From a virus, in the IMG/VR virus record IMGVR_UViG_3300023171_000038, positions 1-24,990 of that record: 24,990 nt of DNA. One strand, written 5' to 3'. The notes under the pieces are model-generated. The model did not search any database, was not told the origin of the DNA, and saw only the letters and a list, made by a program, of their open reading frames with translations. The position numbers and the translations under genes are program-made. Positions 7,924-14,224 of the stretch are shown here, in pieces. Position 1 is the stretch's first letter, and each line of letters begins with the position of its first letter.

Positions 7924-8124
7924 ATGTACACACTAACAAACGAAGAACTAGAACAGTTTCTAATAGAAACAGATTCATTTTATGATTGTCCAGATGAAGA
8001 ATCTAAACAAAGAATGAGGGATTCATATAGAAAGGTAGAAGCAGAAAGTAATGAACAGATAGCTGAAGCGGGCGGTTTTACAAAATGGTATGAGAGTGGG
8101 AGAGGAAGAGTATTACACTTTTAA
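7924..8124 (+). CDS. Small acidic protein, 66 aa
   Basis: Last gene before the long gene-free stretch. Starts MYTLTNEELEQFLIETD after an A-rich leader. Acidic N-terminal half with helices, then a Gly/Arg tail (GGFTKWYESGRGRVLHF). No family recognised. Its stop is followed by a hairpin-rich 3' UTR and a strong terminator. Confidence 0.7.
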   Translation: MYTLTNEELEQFLIETDSFYDCPDEESKQRMRDSYRKVEAESNEQIAEAGGFTKWYESGRGRVLHF

Positions 8125-8170
8125 ATCATATATCTTATTATTACATTTTTTATTAAGACAGAAAGCTTGC

Positions 8171-8223
8171 GGAGAGTTTTTCATTTTATCTCCAACACTT
8201 AAGAACTTTACACCACTAAAGTT
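8171..8223 (+). other. Paired hairpins in the 3' untranslated region
   Basis: GGAGA (8171-8175) pairs with TCTCC (8189-8193); AACTTTA (8204-8210) pairs with TAAAGTT (8217-8223) around a CACCAC loop. They lie between the 7924 gene and the terminator at 8250, and may protect the transcript 3' end or belong to a processed RNA. Confidence 0.4.
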
Positions 8224-8249
8224 ACTTTCAGCTGTATGTTCTTTATATT

Positions 8250-8290
8250 AAACAGAATGAGGAGAAATCTTTGTTCTGTTTTTTATTTTC
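8250..8290 (+). terminator. Strong GNRA-capped terminator
   Basis: AAACAGAATGAGGA (8250-8263) pairs over 14 bp (three G-U) with TCTTTGTTCTGTTT (8268-8281), closed by a GAAA tetraloop and followed by TTTTATTTTC. It ends the helicase transcription unit and insulates the non-coding region downstream. Confidence 0.88.
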
Positions 8291-8318
8291 TGTTGTTTTT
8301 ATTTCTTTTTTCGCGCCG

Positions 8319-8333
8319 AAACGAAGTGTGAAA
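8319..8333 (+). repeat. AAACGAAGTGyGAAA repeat, copy 1
   Basis: AAACGAAGTGTGAAA here matches 14 of 15 bases of AAACGAAGTGCGAAA at 19141-19155. In both places a T-tract/GC-core/A-tract motif lies just before it, and both are next to a promoter-like site. Confidence 0.6.
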
Positions 8334-8360
8334 TTAAGGCTTACTCTAAAATTAAGTTGT

Positions 8361-8391
8361 TTGGTGAATGGGTATTATTTTTGTATATTTA
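8361..8391 (+). promoter_or_regulatory. Promoter-like site (TTG-N20-TATATTTA)
   Basis: TTG at 8361-8363 and TATATTTA at 8384-8391 are exactly 20 nt apart, the spacing of the clear promoters in this window. The last -7 base is A rather than G, as at 21583-21590. No protein start follows, so it would drive the structured non-coding region beginning near 8398. Confidence 0.5.
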
Positions 8392-9170
8392 CAGCTTTAA
8401 AATACGAAATACAAAGATTTTATCCATCACCTCTAAAATCGTCACAATAAATAAGATAACCTCTTACCAAAAAGGACTAATAGAAGGATGCGTGATGGCT
8501 CTAACTGTTAGTTTTTTGCGTTAGGAGGTTTTTGTATTTTTAAATAGGCGGTACAGAAGTGTATCACATCTTCAAGGTTGGTTTAGGAAAGCCATTAATA
8601 AAGTCTATATAAGGAATTGTGTTATATAGGGGACGGAGAAGAATAGACGTTTGGGTTGAATATATGTTAGTTGAAAGAGGTATTTCTCAATAAGATTTTT
8701 AAAATCGACAGAACTAAATGAAAATTGTCCCCAACAGCCGAAAAATTGGCTTATATATAAAGTTGCGGGCATTGTAAGACGTATCATTTTGAAAAGGGTA
8801 GATGCGCAGTGTGTAGGTGTAGGAAGAAATTCTGACGAACGGCGTTGCGGAAATTATGAGTTTAAATCGCCAATACAATCAAATTTTCACAAAAGGAGAA
8901 GTATTGGTCAGGAGATGTAAAAATCTTCAAAGGGGTTTCCTATGCCTCATAATTACTTAATCAATCTGTATTATTCTTTACTTCTTGTGCTTTACTTTTC
9001 TCGGCGGAATAATTAAAATAACTGTTTTTAACATTCTTTGTCTACAGAGTTTCCGCCGCTATAATCAATAGCACATATTTATTTAACAGTTTTGCCAATC
9101 TTCGCGCGTAAAAGAGTAAAGAACAGTTGAAAAAAGAAACGGAAGTTAATATAAAGTCACTGTTAGAAGC
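8392..9170 (+). ncRNA. Candidate large structured non-coding RNA, unknown class
   Basis: No ATG-started reading frame of credible length lies on the plus strand between 8125 and 9257. Many helices can be traced by eye: 8424-8430/8492-8498 (CCATCAC/GTGATGG); hairpin 8579-8594; 8622-8634 (TTATATAGGGGAC) pairing in two stacked parts with 8727-8732 (GTCCCC) and 8754-8760 (TATATAA), with hairpin 8737-8750 inserted between the 3' parts; hairpin 8694-8706; 8764-8772/8802-8808 with a 2-nt bulge; a four-way junction closed by 8852-8860/8946-8954; 9002-9009/9051-9058 (CGGCGGAA/TTCCGCCG); 9084-9090/9159-9165. Parts are visibly richer in G and C than the coding DNA around them. A promoter-like site precedes it and an insulating terminator lies before that. 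Ends are uncertain. I recognise no tRNA, tmRNA, RNase P or intron core. Phages do carry large ornate RNAs such as GOLLD and ROOL, and this may be a comparable class. Confidence 0.5.
8424..8537 (+). promoter_or_regulatory. Pseudoknot/switch-like element with U-run at the 5' end of the non-coding region
   Basis: Helix A: CCATCAC (8424-8430) with GTGATGG (8492-8498). Helix B: AACCTCTTA (8458-8466) with 8522-8530 (TAGGAGGTT, one G-U), followed by TTTGTATTTTT like an attenuator. Helix C: CTAAC (8501-8505) with GTTAG (8520-8524) competes with helix B for 8522-8524. A and B cross, giving a pseudoknot; B and C are mutually exclusive, as in riboswitch or attenuator folds. Confidence 0.35.
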
Positions 9171-9208
9171 CCTAATTATACCCAATTTAAAAATAATCAA
9201 CAAAAAGC

Positions 9209-9239
9209 TTGTAGGAATCAAAAGTAATACTTAGATTTG
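9209..9239 (+). promoter_or_regulatory. Bacteroidota-type promoter (TTG-N20-TAGATTTG)
   Basis: TTG at 9209-9211 inside AAAAAGCTTGT and TAGATTTG at 9232-9239, spaced 20 nt. The AAAAGCTTGT block is shared with the promoter at 1414. The PP-loop gene starts 19 nt after the -7 box. Confidence 0.82.
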
Positions 9240-9257
9240 CTGAAATAAAACTAATAA

Positions 9258-10205
9258 ATGGAAACAATAGAAGAAAAACAAAAGTGGACTTTAGATCAAA
9301 AGATATTTCATTTCTTTGAAACACTTGATTTATTTTATCATAAAATGGAAGGTAAAGTTTACATAGGTTTTTCTGGCGGAAAAGATAGTACAGTAATGCA
9401 CACACTTTGCGATAAGTGGACTGATATGATGGGCTATCCTAGAATACAGTTAGTTTTCAATAATACAACTAATGAGTATGCAGATATATTAACATTTGTA
9501 AAAGGATATGGAGATAGAGTTACTTGGTTAAGACCTAAAATGACTTTTGCACAATCATTAGAAGTTAATGGGTTTCCTTTAGTAAGTAAAGAACAAGCAC
9601 AAAGAATTAGCGAAGCGAAACACACTAAAAGTGATAAACTTAGAAATATTAGAATTTTCGGCACAAAAAGAACTTCAAAAGAAACTAAAAGAGAGTATGT
9701 ATCAGGTAAGATATCTGAAAAGTGGATGTACTTAGTTTATGAAGATGTGGAAATAACTTCTAAGTGTTGTGATATTTTAAAGAAAGCTCCAGTTAAAAAA
9801 TTCGAAAAAGAGACAGGATTAAGCCCTATTATTGGAGTAATGGCTTCTGAATCATCATTGAGAAAACAGCAATATAATAAAACAGGAACTTGTAATGTAT
9901 ATGGAGTACGTAATATGTGCAAACCATTATCAATATTTACAGAAGAAGATATTTGGGCTATTATAGATAAATTTAACATTGAAATTTGTCCAATCTATTA
10001 CGATATGGTTATTGACGGTGAGATAGTTAAAGGAGAAGAAAGAACTGGATGTGCTTATTGTGCGTTTGGAATACAATATGAAGATCCTGAAAATAATAAA
10101 TTCCACAGGCTGGCCAAAAGAGAACCGAAACGGTTTTTATCTTTTATGGATAAATTAGGTTTCAGAAGAGCGTTATCATTTTTAAATATTAAATTACCAG
10201 AATAA
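9258..10205 (+). CDS. PAPS-reductase-like PP-loop protein
   Basis: 315-aa member of the phosphoadenosine phosphosulfate reductase/adenine nucleotide alpha-hydrolase family. The PP-loop SGGKDS is at residues 39-44. Family features follow: CC at 170-171 (SKCCDILKKAP), the ES(S)LR turn near 198-202, C221-K-P-L-S-I-F-T-x-x-D-I-W, and the C-terminal GCAYCAFG (C265, C268). The cysteines resemble a metal or Fe-S site as in DndC-type relatives. In phages these proteins are common but rarely tested; proposed roles are sulfur metabolism or nucleic-acid thiolation/modification. It has its own promoter and a 1-nt overlap with the next gene, so the two probably work together. No ParB-like IbrB partner is seen. 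Confidence 0.85.
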   Translation: METIEEKQKWTLDQKIFHFFETLDLFYHKMEGKVYIGFSGGKDSTVMHTLCDKWTDMMGYPRIQLVFNNTTNEYADILTFVKGYGDRVTWLRPKMTFAQSLEVNGFPLVSKEQAQRISEAKHTKSDKLRNIRIFGTKRTSKETKREYVSGKISEKWMYLVYEDVEITSKCCDILKKAPVKKFEKETGLSPIIGVMASESSLRKQQYNKTGTCNVYGVRNMCKPLSIFTEEDIWAIIDKFNIEICPIYYDMVIDGEIVKGEERTGCAYCAFGIQYEDPENNKFHRLAKREPKRFLSFMDKLGFRRALSFLNIKLPE

Positions 10206-10594
10206 TGAAAGTAGCTTCATTAATAACAACATATAATAAATGTCGAAAAAGTGACAAAGCAACTAAATTTGAAAAAGACTTTATAAGTAGTTTAGTGAAG
10301 AATGCTCCTAAATACTGCTCTCCAAGACTTATACCTAATGATATTTTTCATTCAGCTAATAGAGATAATAAATTGAAATTCTCTGAGAAACAAATGGACG
10401 TTTACAATCAAATAAAAGAGAAGTATAATCCAGACAGTACTGGTGAAGACTTATATCATAAATACTCAAAAATATTTAGAGATAAAGGTATAGATTTAGA
10501 TAGTTTTGATACACGACACTTGGAAACATTTAAAGGTATTATGAAAGAGTCAGAGAACTTTTTAAAGTGGGTTGCAAGTATATTAAAAGAGTAA
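10205..10594 (+). CDS. Hypothetical protein, 129 aa, partner of the PP-loop gene
   Basis: Starts within the previous stop (TAATG). Basic, helix-rich protein with LITTYNKCRKSDKATKFEKD at the N-terminus and a long helical C-terminus (HLETFKGIMKESENFLKWV). No family recognised. The two-gene unit bounded by promoters at 9209 and 10629 implies a linked function with the PAPS-reductase-like enzyme, for instance targeting it to a substrate; that is inference from position only. Confidence 0.75.
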   Translation: MKVASLITTYNKCRKSDKATKFEKDFISSLVKNAPKYCSPRLIPNDIFHSANRDNKLKFSEKQMDVYNQIKEKYNPDSTGEDLYHKYSKIFRDKGIDLDSFDTRHLETFKGIMKESENFLKWVASILKE

Positions 10595-10628
10595 ATTTCC
10601 GCGAAAAACAAATAAAAACAGTTTTTTC

Positions 10629-10659
10629 TTGCACAGTAAATAAATACATTGTAGATTTG
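10629..10659 (+). promoter_or_regulatory. Bacteroidota-type promoter (TTG-N20-TAGATTTG)
   Basis: TTG at 10629-10631 followed directly by CACAGTAAAT, and TAGATTTG at 10652-10659; spacing 20 nt. TTGCACAGTAAAT is shared exactly with the promoter at 19065. It starts the long unit of small ORFs; the first ATG is 23 nt past the -7 box. The 88-nt gap it occupies also holds a TTTCCGCGAAAAA motif (10596-10608). Confidence 0.85.
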
Positions 10660-10682
10660 TAGAAAATAAAAAGCAAAACATT

Positions 10683-10907
10683 ATGAGTTGGAATTACACA
10701 AAAGATAAATTACCTCACGCTTACATAACAGGAGGTTTTGACGGAAAGAAAAGTGATGAAATATTAGTTCAGGATAAAGATGGAAGTAATTATGTAGCTG
10801 TCTTATATTCAGGCTTTATGGATGGCTTTGAATTTAACGATTGGTATACTAGTAATGATGAATATAGTCTTAAGGATATTGTAAAATGGATGGAAATACC
10901 TTATTAA
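10683..10907 (+). CDS. DUF551-like small protein, 74 aa
   Basis: Matches the pattern of the DUF551 family of small phage and bacterial proteins: an opening tryptophan and KLP (SWNYTKDKLPHAY), a central DEILVQDKDGSNYVAVLYSG, and a closing DIVKWMEIPY. Function of the family is unknown. First gene after the 10629 promoter, which suggests early, strong expression. Confidence 0.65.
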   Translation: MSWNYTKDKLPHAYITGGFDGKKSDEILVQDKDGSNYVAVLYSGFMDGFEFNDWYTSNDEYSLKDIVKWMEIPY

Positions 10908-10909
10908 TT

Positions 10910-11113
10910 ATGAAAGATAAGTTTGAATGTTTTGAAGAAGAGGGATCTTATATACAATTTATATATTCAGAAGAATACAACAATATTGAGATATTTGGTG
11001 TAAGTCAAAAAGAACCGTTTTGTGTGATACTGGATGAAAAATACGCCAGAGGTTTCAACCTTATGTTAAAGTTTGCTATAGATAAAATTAAAGACAGTTA
11101 TGAAAGAATATAG
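10910..11113 (+). CDS. Hypothetical protein, 67 aa
   Basis: The ATG at 10910, 2 nt after the upstream stop, is preferred over an in-frame ATG at 10886 that lies inside the previous gene. Starts MKDKFECFEEEGSYIQF, mixed alpha/beta pattern, C-terminal helix FNLMLKFAIDKIKD. Overlaps the next start by 14 nt. No family recognised. Confidence 0.65.
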   Translation: MKDKFECFEEEGSYIQFIYSEEYNNIEIFGVSQKEPFCVILDEKYARGFNLMLKFAIDKIKDSYERI

Positions 11114-11585
11114 ATTATTAAAATGGTATCCAAGTTTAGTTAAAGAATGGAAGTCAGTTACTTTTCCAATAATGGTGGTAGAAAGAGAAGACGGTTATCG
11201 TTTACATCCATCCTTAGTCGCAAGATTTGCAATTCTAGATAAGTTAGAAGTGGAAGAGAATGAAGAATATTGGCAAGAGTTAATTCCGAATACTTACACA
11301 ACAGTGGGTGGTCAGCCAATTAGAGAGGGTGATAAGTTTTATATGTATGACGATAAGTATTTCAAATGTATTCAAGCAAAATTCGGCCATTACACAAATA
11401 AGAAATACGACGGAAAAAGATATAAAACACAGAAAGAAGCTGAAGATCTAATTGAATTAAATAAATGTCAGTACACTCTGAAAGACATTATAAAAACAGT
11501 TAATAGACTTTCTTTTAAGTTGTGTAGTAAGGAAGATGTTTTGGAATTATTGGCGGAAAAAGAAACTGTAAAAATAGAAATGTAA
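11100..11585 (+). CDS. WYPSL-motif protein, 161 aa
   Basis: N-terminal about 60 residues (KEYRLLKWYPSLVKEWKS ... VEENEEYWQEL) are a small domain that recurs as a separate protein at 12927. A second segment (TTVGGQPIREGDKFYMYDD, residues about 70-105) looks like a beta domain, and the C-terminus is helical (YTLKDIIKTVNRLSFKLCSKEDVLELLAEK). In the phage proteins I recall, the WYPSLP module is a common building block of unknown function, often fused to other pieces. The 3' end carries a GGCGGAAAAA motif (11552-11561). Confidence 0.75.
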   Translation: MKEYRLLKWYPSLVKEWKSVTFPIMVVEREDGYRLHPSLVARFAILDKLEVEENEEYWQELIPNTYTTVGGQPIREGDKFYMYDDKYFKCIQAKFGHYTNKKYDGKRYKTQKEAEDLIELNKCQYTLKDIIKTVNRLSFKLCSKEDVLELLAEKETVKIEM

Positions 11586-11591
11586 AGCCTT

Positions 11592-11801
11592 ATGAAAACA
11601 GTAGTCAAACAAATACTAGACAACAGAGATAAGAATTTCGACGCAAATAAATTTATAAAGTGGCTGGACGAAAATAGGCGTAATTTATTACATTTAGAAA
11701 AACAAAACATAATTGACACAGCTATAGAATTTGGGATGCACGGAAAAGAAACAATGCAAGAAAGAGGAGAAGAATATTATAATTTAGTTTTTAAATCATG
11801 A
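11592..11801 (+). CDS. Hypothetical protein, 69 aa
   Basis: Helical, charged protein (MKTVVKQILDNRDKNFDANK, FIKWLDENRRNLLHLEKQN). Six nt after the previous stop and coupled by an ATGA overlap to the next gene. No family recognised. Confidence 0.7.
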   Translation: MKTVVKQILDNRDKNFDANKFIKWLDENRRNLLHLEKQNIIDTAIEFGMHGKETMQERGEEYYNLVFKS

Positions 11802-12010
11802 CACCACTAGAATTTTTAGAGAGTAAAGGAATTACAAATTTAGTACAACCATTACAAGCTGCTAAGGTAGAGCTACTTTTGGAGGAGTATGGTGATTTAG
11901 TTCTTTCTGTTGCGGCAGAAAAGGCCGAAATACTAGAATACTTTGAATTAGACTATCAATGGTACAGTGTAGACAAAGGATCAATTTTAAACTGTTTGAA
12001 AGATAAGTAA
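11798..12010 (+). CDS. Hypothetical protein, 70 aa
   Basis: Starts MTPLEFLESKGITNLVQPLQ, helical with LLLEEYGDLVLSVAAEKAEIL. The opening TPLEFLESKGI resembles small helical phage proteins I remember near replication genes, function unknown. Its TAA overlaps the next ATG by 1 nt. Confidence 0.7.
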   Translation: MTPLEFLESKGITNLVQPLQAAKVELLLEEYGDLVLSVAAEKAEILEYFELDYQWYSVDKGSILNCLKDK

Positions 12011-12219
12011 TGGAAAAAGAAGAACAACTCAGGATTTACTGGGAGCGACGAAAAAACTGTGAAAAAGGAAAACATAAATTAAAAGACAACAGTTTCGGTA
12101 TTACTTGGTGTGTAACTTGCGGATATTTATCTAATAAACCTGCTTCCATAACAGCATTTAAAAACAGTAATCTATTACAACCTAAAGATCAATTAATTTG
12201 GCCAAATAAAATAGTATGA
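12010..12219 (+). CDS. Small putative zinc-binding protein, 69 aa
   Basis: Has C17, H21 (NCEKGKHK) and a CVTCG pair (C34, C37), spaced like a four-ligand zinc site. The rest is basic and polar. Possibly a nucleic-acid or protein-interaction module. One of several Cys-rich small proteins in the window. Coupled by an ATGA overlap to the next ORF. Confidence 0.65.
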   Translation: MEKEEQLRIYWERRKNCEKGKHKLKDNSFGITWCVTCGYLSNKPASITAFKNSNLLQPKDQLIWPNKIV

Positions 12220-12545
12220 AAGAAATTTGTAAATTAGCCGCGGAAAAAGGATTTAAAGCAAAAGCATTAAGTACTGATTGGACTCTTAAAGATTATAATG
12301 GTAAAAACTCTGGTTTTAAAATAAATGACACATGTGATTATCTATTACTTTGTGAGATTCAGAAGTGGATAAGAGAAGAGTTTGAAATCTATATTCAAGT
12401 TTTCTATCATAAAAGTGGTAAATTCGAGGTAATGATAGTTAATTCTTCTGATAATGTGATAAGTACAGAGTTATTTGGAGAAATGTTTATCAGTTATGAA
12501 GAAGCTTTAATGGCGGGAATAAAACAAATACTAAAAGAGAAGTAA
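12216..12545 (+). CDS. Hypothetical protein, 109 aa
   Basis: Mixed alpha/beta protein: MKEICKLAAEKGFKAK helix, a central CDYLLLCEIQKWIREEFEIYIQVFYHKSGKF-type strand-helix-strand layout (here given in part), and a C-terminal YEEALMAGIKQILKEK helix. The latter resembles the YEEALE.GL.EAL tail of another ORF (14362), a frequent ending in phage hypotheticals. The start overlaps the previous gene by 4 nt. Confidence 0.7.
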   Translation: MKEICKLAAEKGFKAKALSTDWTLKDYNGKNSGFKINDTCDYLLLCEIQKWIREEFEIYIQVFYHKSGKFEVMIVNSSDNVISTELFGEMFISYEEALMAGIKQILKEK

Positions 12546-12546
12546 G

Positions 12547-12861
12547 ATGAACATAGAAATTAAAACAAATTATTCAAGCAAAGATATAATTTACACAGCA
12601 GAAAACATAAAGGTAGAAGAAAATATTTCAGAGAGGATATATGAAAAAGATGAAAACGGTAAAACAGATTTCAAAAGATTGGAGTTAGAAGATATCACTG
12701 ATGAAGCAATTGAACAATTTACGCAATTAACAGAAGAGTTATTATACTACAGAAAAAGAGATTTCGATACAAGTGAGTTAATATATCAAGCTTTTAATAA
12801 ATTGCCGCAAGAAAAAATTAAAGAAGTCTTAGAACAGTTAAATAAAGATTATGCAGAATAA
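12547..12861 (+). CDS. Hypothetical protein, 104 aa
   Basis: Starts MNIEIKTNYSSKDIIYTAEN one nt after the previous stop; acidic, with a helical C-terminal half (LTEELLYYRKRDFDTSELIY, LPQEKIKEVLEQLNKDY). No family recognised. It closes a run of coupled genes; a 65-nt gap follows, holding at most a 28-codon ORF. Confidence 0.7.
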   Translation: MNIEIKTNYSSKDIIYTAENIKVEENISERIYEKDENGKTDFKRLELEDITDEAIEQFTQLTEELLYYRKRDFDTSELIYQAFNKLPQEKIKEVLEQLNKDYAE

Positions 12862-12937
12862 CACCTTCTTACAAGACTCCAAAGAACACGAACAAAACTT
12901 TAATATAAACAAAAATATTTATTGTGATGAGATATAA
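12851..12937 (+). CDS. Possible 28-aa peptide bridging two genes
   Basis: ATG at 12851 overlaps the previous stop by 11 nt and the frame ends at 12937, overlapping the next start at 12927. Polar (MQNNTFLQDSKEHEQNF), no hydrophobic core. It fills an otherwise unusual gap, which is the only argument for it; it could be chance. Confidence 0.25.
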   Translation: MQNNTFLQDSKEHEQNFNINKNIYCDEI

Positions 12938-13109
12938 AATTTTACAGTGGTATCCCTCTTTACCTAAAACTTGGGACGCAGGAAAAGAATTAATAAGATA
13001 TGCTCCTATAGTAGGTTTCGTTTATTATAGTGATATCTATGACAGTTATCAAGTAAGAAAAGAAGAGGTAGAAGATAATCCAGAATTTTTTGAAAAGATA
13101 GAAAAATGA
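12927..13109 (+). CDS. WYPSLP-motif protein, 60 aa
   Basis: Begins MRYKILQWYPSLPKTWDAG and ends VEDNPEFFEKIEK, parallel to the N-terminal module of the 11100 gene. The ATG at 12927 fits that alignment; a GTG one codon earlier is possible. The two are likely paralogues by duplication of a single small domain. Function unknown. ATGA overlap with the next gene. Confidence 0.7.
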   Translation: MRYKILQWYPSLPKTWDAGKELIRYAPIVGFVYYSDIYDSYQVRKEEVEDNPEFFEKIEK

Positions 13110-13420
13110 AAACAAAACTGCTTAGAAAAATACGTAAAAGATACGAGATAAATTACTATCCTAATGGTTATGATTTTGGAAGTGGATACGATAGTAATAC
13201 AGAATGTGTAGCGTTAATAGACACAAGATTTTGGACTTTTAAAGCGAGTCCTATTATACACAGAGTATTTCTTGTTGGAGGAACCAGTAAAGAATATGGT
13301 TTTAAAGAATGTTTAAACCAATTAAATAATATCATAATAAATAAATATGACTACTATGGGACTCGCCGTAATAAAAAACTAGAAAAGAGAACAGAAAAAC
13401 TATGGCACGTTATAAAGTAA
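13106..13420 (+). CDS. Hypothetical basic protein, 104 aa
   Basis: Very basic ends (MKTKLLRKIRKRYEINYY, GTRRNKKLEKRTEKLW) around an aromatic beta-like core (NTECVALIDTRFWTFKAS). Charge suggests nucleic-acid binding. No family recognised. Overlaps the next gene by 19 nt. Confidence 0.7.
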   Translation: MKTKLLRKIRKRYEINYYPNGYDFGSGYDSNTECVALIDTRFWTFKASPIIHRVFLVGGTSKEYGFKECLNQLNNIIINKYDYYGTRRNKKLEKRTEKLWHVIK

Positions 13421-13587
13421 CAACAGAACTAAAAACACCTCTTTGGAAGAAAGTACTTAGATGGATTAAATTAATTCCTGCTTTACCTACATTCACACTT
13501 ATCTTAAATGATGATTTTGATGGTTTCGAAAAAGGTAGTATTTTATTTGGCGGGCAAGGAAAAGTAAAAATAATAGAAAAATTATGA
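13402..13587 (+). CDS. Hypothetical protein, 61 aa
   Basis: Starts MARYKVTTELKTPLWKK, followed by an amphipathic KVLRWIKLIPALPTFTLIL segment and a Gly-rich FDGFEKGSILFGGQGKVKI end. It might be a peripheral membrane or small SH3-like beta protein. Coupled by ATGA to the next ORF. Confidence 0.6.
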   Translation: MARYKVTTELKTPLWKKVLRWIKLIPALPTFTLILNDDFDGFEKGSILFGGQGKVKIIEKL

Positions 13588-13769
13588 AAAAAACAGGAAT
13601 TACATTAACAGATGGTTACGAAAATATTTTAAATATGCATTTGGATGAGGATAATGATGTGACAATTCAAGTAACGACTGAATTATTTTCATTTAAAAAT
13701 AGAGCGGAAGTGGAATTATTTAGTAAAAATGTTATTGATTTATTAATTTTGGCCGAGAAAAAAGACTAA
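13584..13769 (+). CDS. Hypothetical protein, 61 aa
   Basis: Short acidic alpha/beta protein (KTGITLTDGYENILNMHLDE, RAEVELFSKNVIDLLILAEK). Lies between coupled genes with a 4-nt overlap upstream and a 2-nt gap downstream. No family recognised. Confidence 0.65.
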   Translation: MKKTGITLTDGYENILNMHLDEDNDVTIQVTTELFSFKNRAEVELFSKNVIDLLILAEKKD

Positions 13770-13771
13770 AA

Positions 13772-14221
13772 ATGGAAAACAAAATACTAGAATTCGTAAG
13801 AGAGTTTAACGCAGGATTAGAGAACAGTAATGAGTATAACAGTCTTCAATACCAAAATGATGGGTATCAAGAAGGAATATTACTACCAAATATTTATGCT
13901 TGGAGTAGTGACGAGGGAGAAGAGCATTTTAGACAAAAAGCTTTGAGTAGTTTAGTTCGCCAGTTAGATTTATTACAAAGTGTTGCAAAAGAACTGCTAG
14001 AAGTTGAGATTACTAAGTTTTTCGCGGAAAAGAAAAAACTAATGAAAGAGAAATTTCCACAAGCAAATCTAAAATATTTTAAAGAAGCTACATTAGAGTA
14101 CAGTATAAAAATATCTGGTTTTTACAATGACGAGTTAATGGAACAGTTCTGTGAAGTGATAGAAGAAGATTTCAAATACGTTTTTGACGGTTTAAAAATT
14201 TCGGACATATCTTATATTTAA
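13772..14221 (+). CDS. Hypothetical protein, 149 aa
   Basis: Helical protein (MENKILEFVREFNAGLENSN, ALSSLVRQLDLLQSVAKELL) with a polar strand region near YQEGILLPNIYAWSSDEGEE. The DNA at 14018-14031 has the TTTTTCGCGGAAAA motif, encoding FAEK. No family recognised. Confidence 0.7.
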   Translation: MENKILEFVREFNAGLENSNEYNSLQYQNDGYQEGILLPNIYAWSSDEGEEHFRQKALSSLVRQLDLLQSVAKELLEVEITKFFAEKKKLMKEKFPQANLKYFKEATLEYSIKISGFYNDELMEQFCEVIEEDFKYVFDGLKISDISYI

Positions 14222-14224
14222 TTT

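Noticed and set aside
8733-8757. AACAG...GGCTTATA resembling the conserved 3' end of RNase P RNA (ACAGAA...GGCUUAU), with AGGAAAGCC at 8585
   Set aside because: Only short fragments match, the spacing and P4 pairing do not fit, and the bases pair better in other helices.
8605-8787. 60-codon minus-strand ORF in the gene-free stretch
   Set aside because: No supporting promoter or start context; all convincing genes are on the plus strand; looks like a by-product of the structured sequence.
8761-8835. Peptide-like stretch SCGHCKTYHFEKG followed by RCAVCRCRKKF, resembling a zinc ribbon of an IS1595-type transposase
   Set aside because: A TAA lies directly before it and three more stops upstream in frame; there is no start codon. 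Joining it to neighbours needs two frameshifts, and the same bases take part in good RNA helices. A very decayed transposase remnant cannot be fully excluded.
8675-8920. Open frame of about 82 codons on the plus strand inside the gene-free stretch
   Set aside because: No ATG or credible start at its head, no upstream A-rich start context, and no recognisable domain; the RNA structure explains the region better.
8392-9257. tRNA, tmRNA or group I intron in the non-coding stretch
   Set aside because: No cloverleaf with a T-loop, no CCA-type acceptor, no P7/P3 intron core seen, and no split gene flanks it.
10595-10628. GAAAAAC/GTTTTTTC hairpin before the 10629 promoter as a terminator
   Set aside because: The stem is almost purely A-T with an 11-nt loop, too weak to call.
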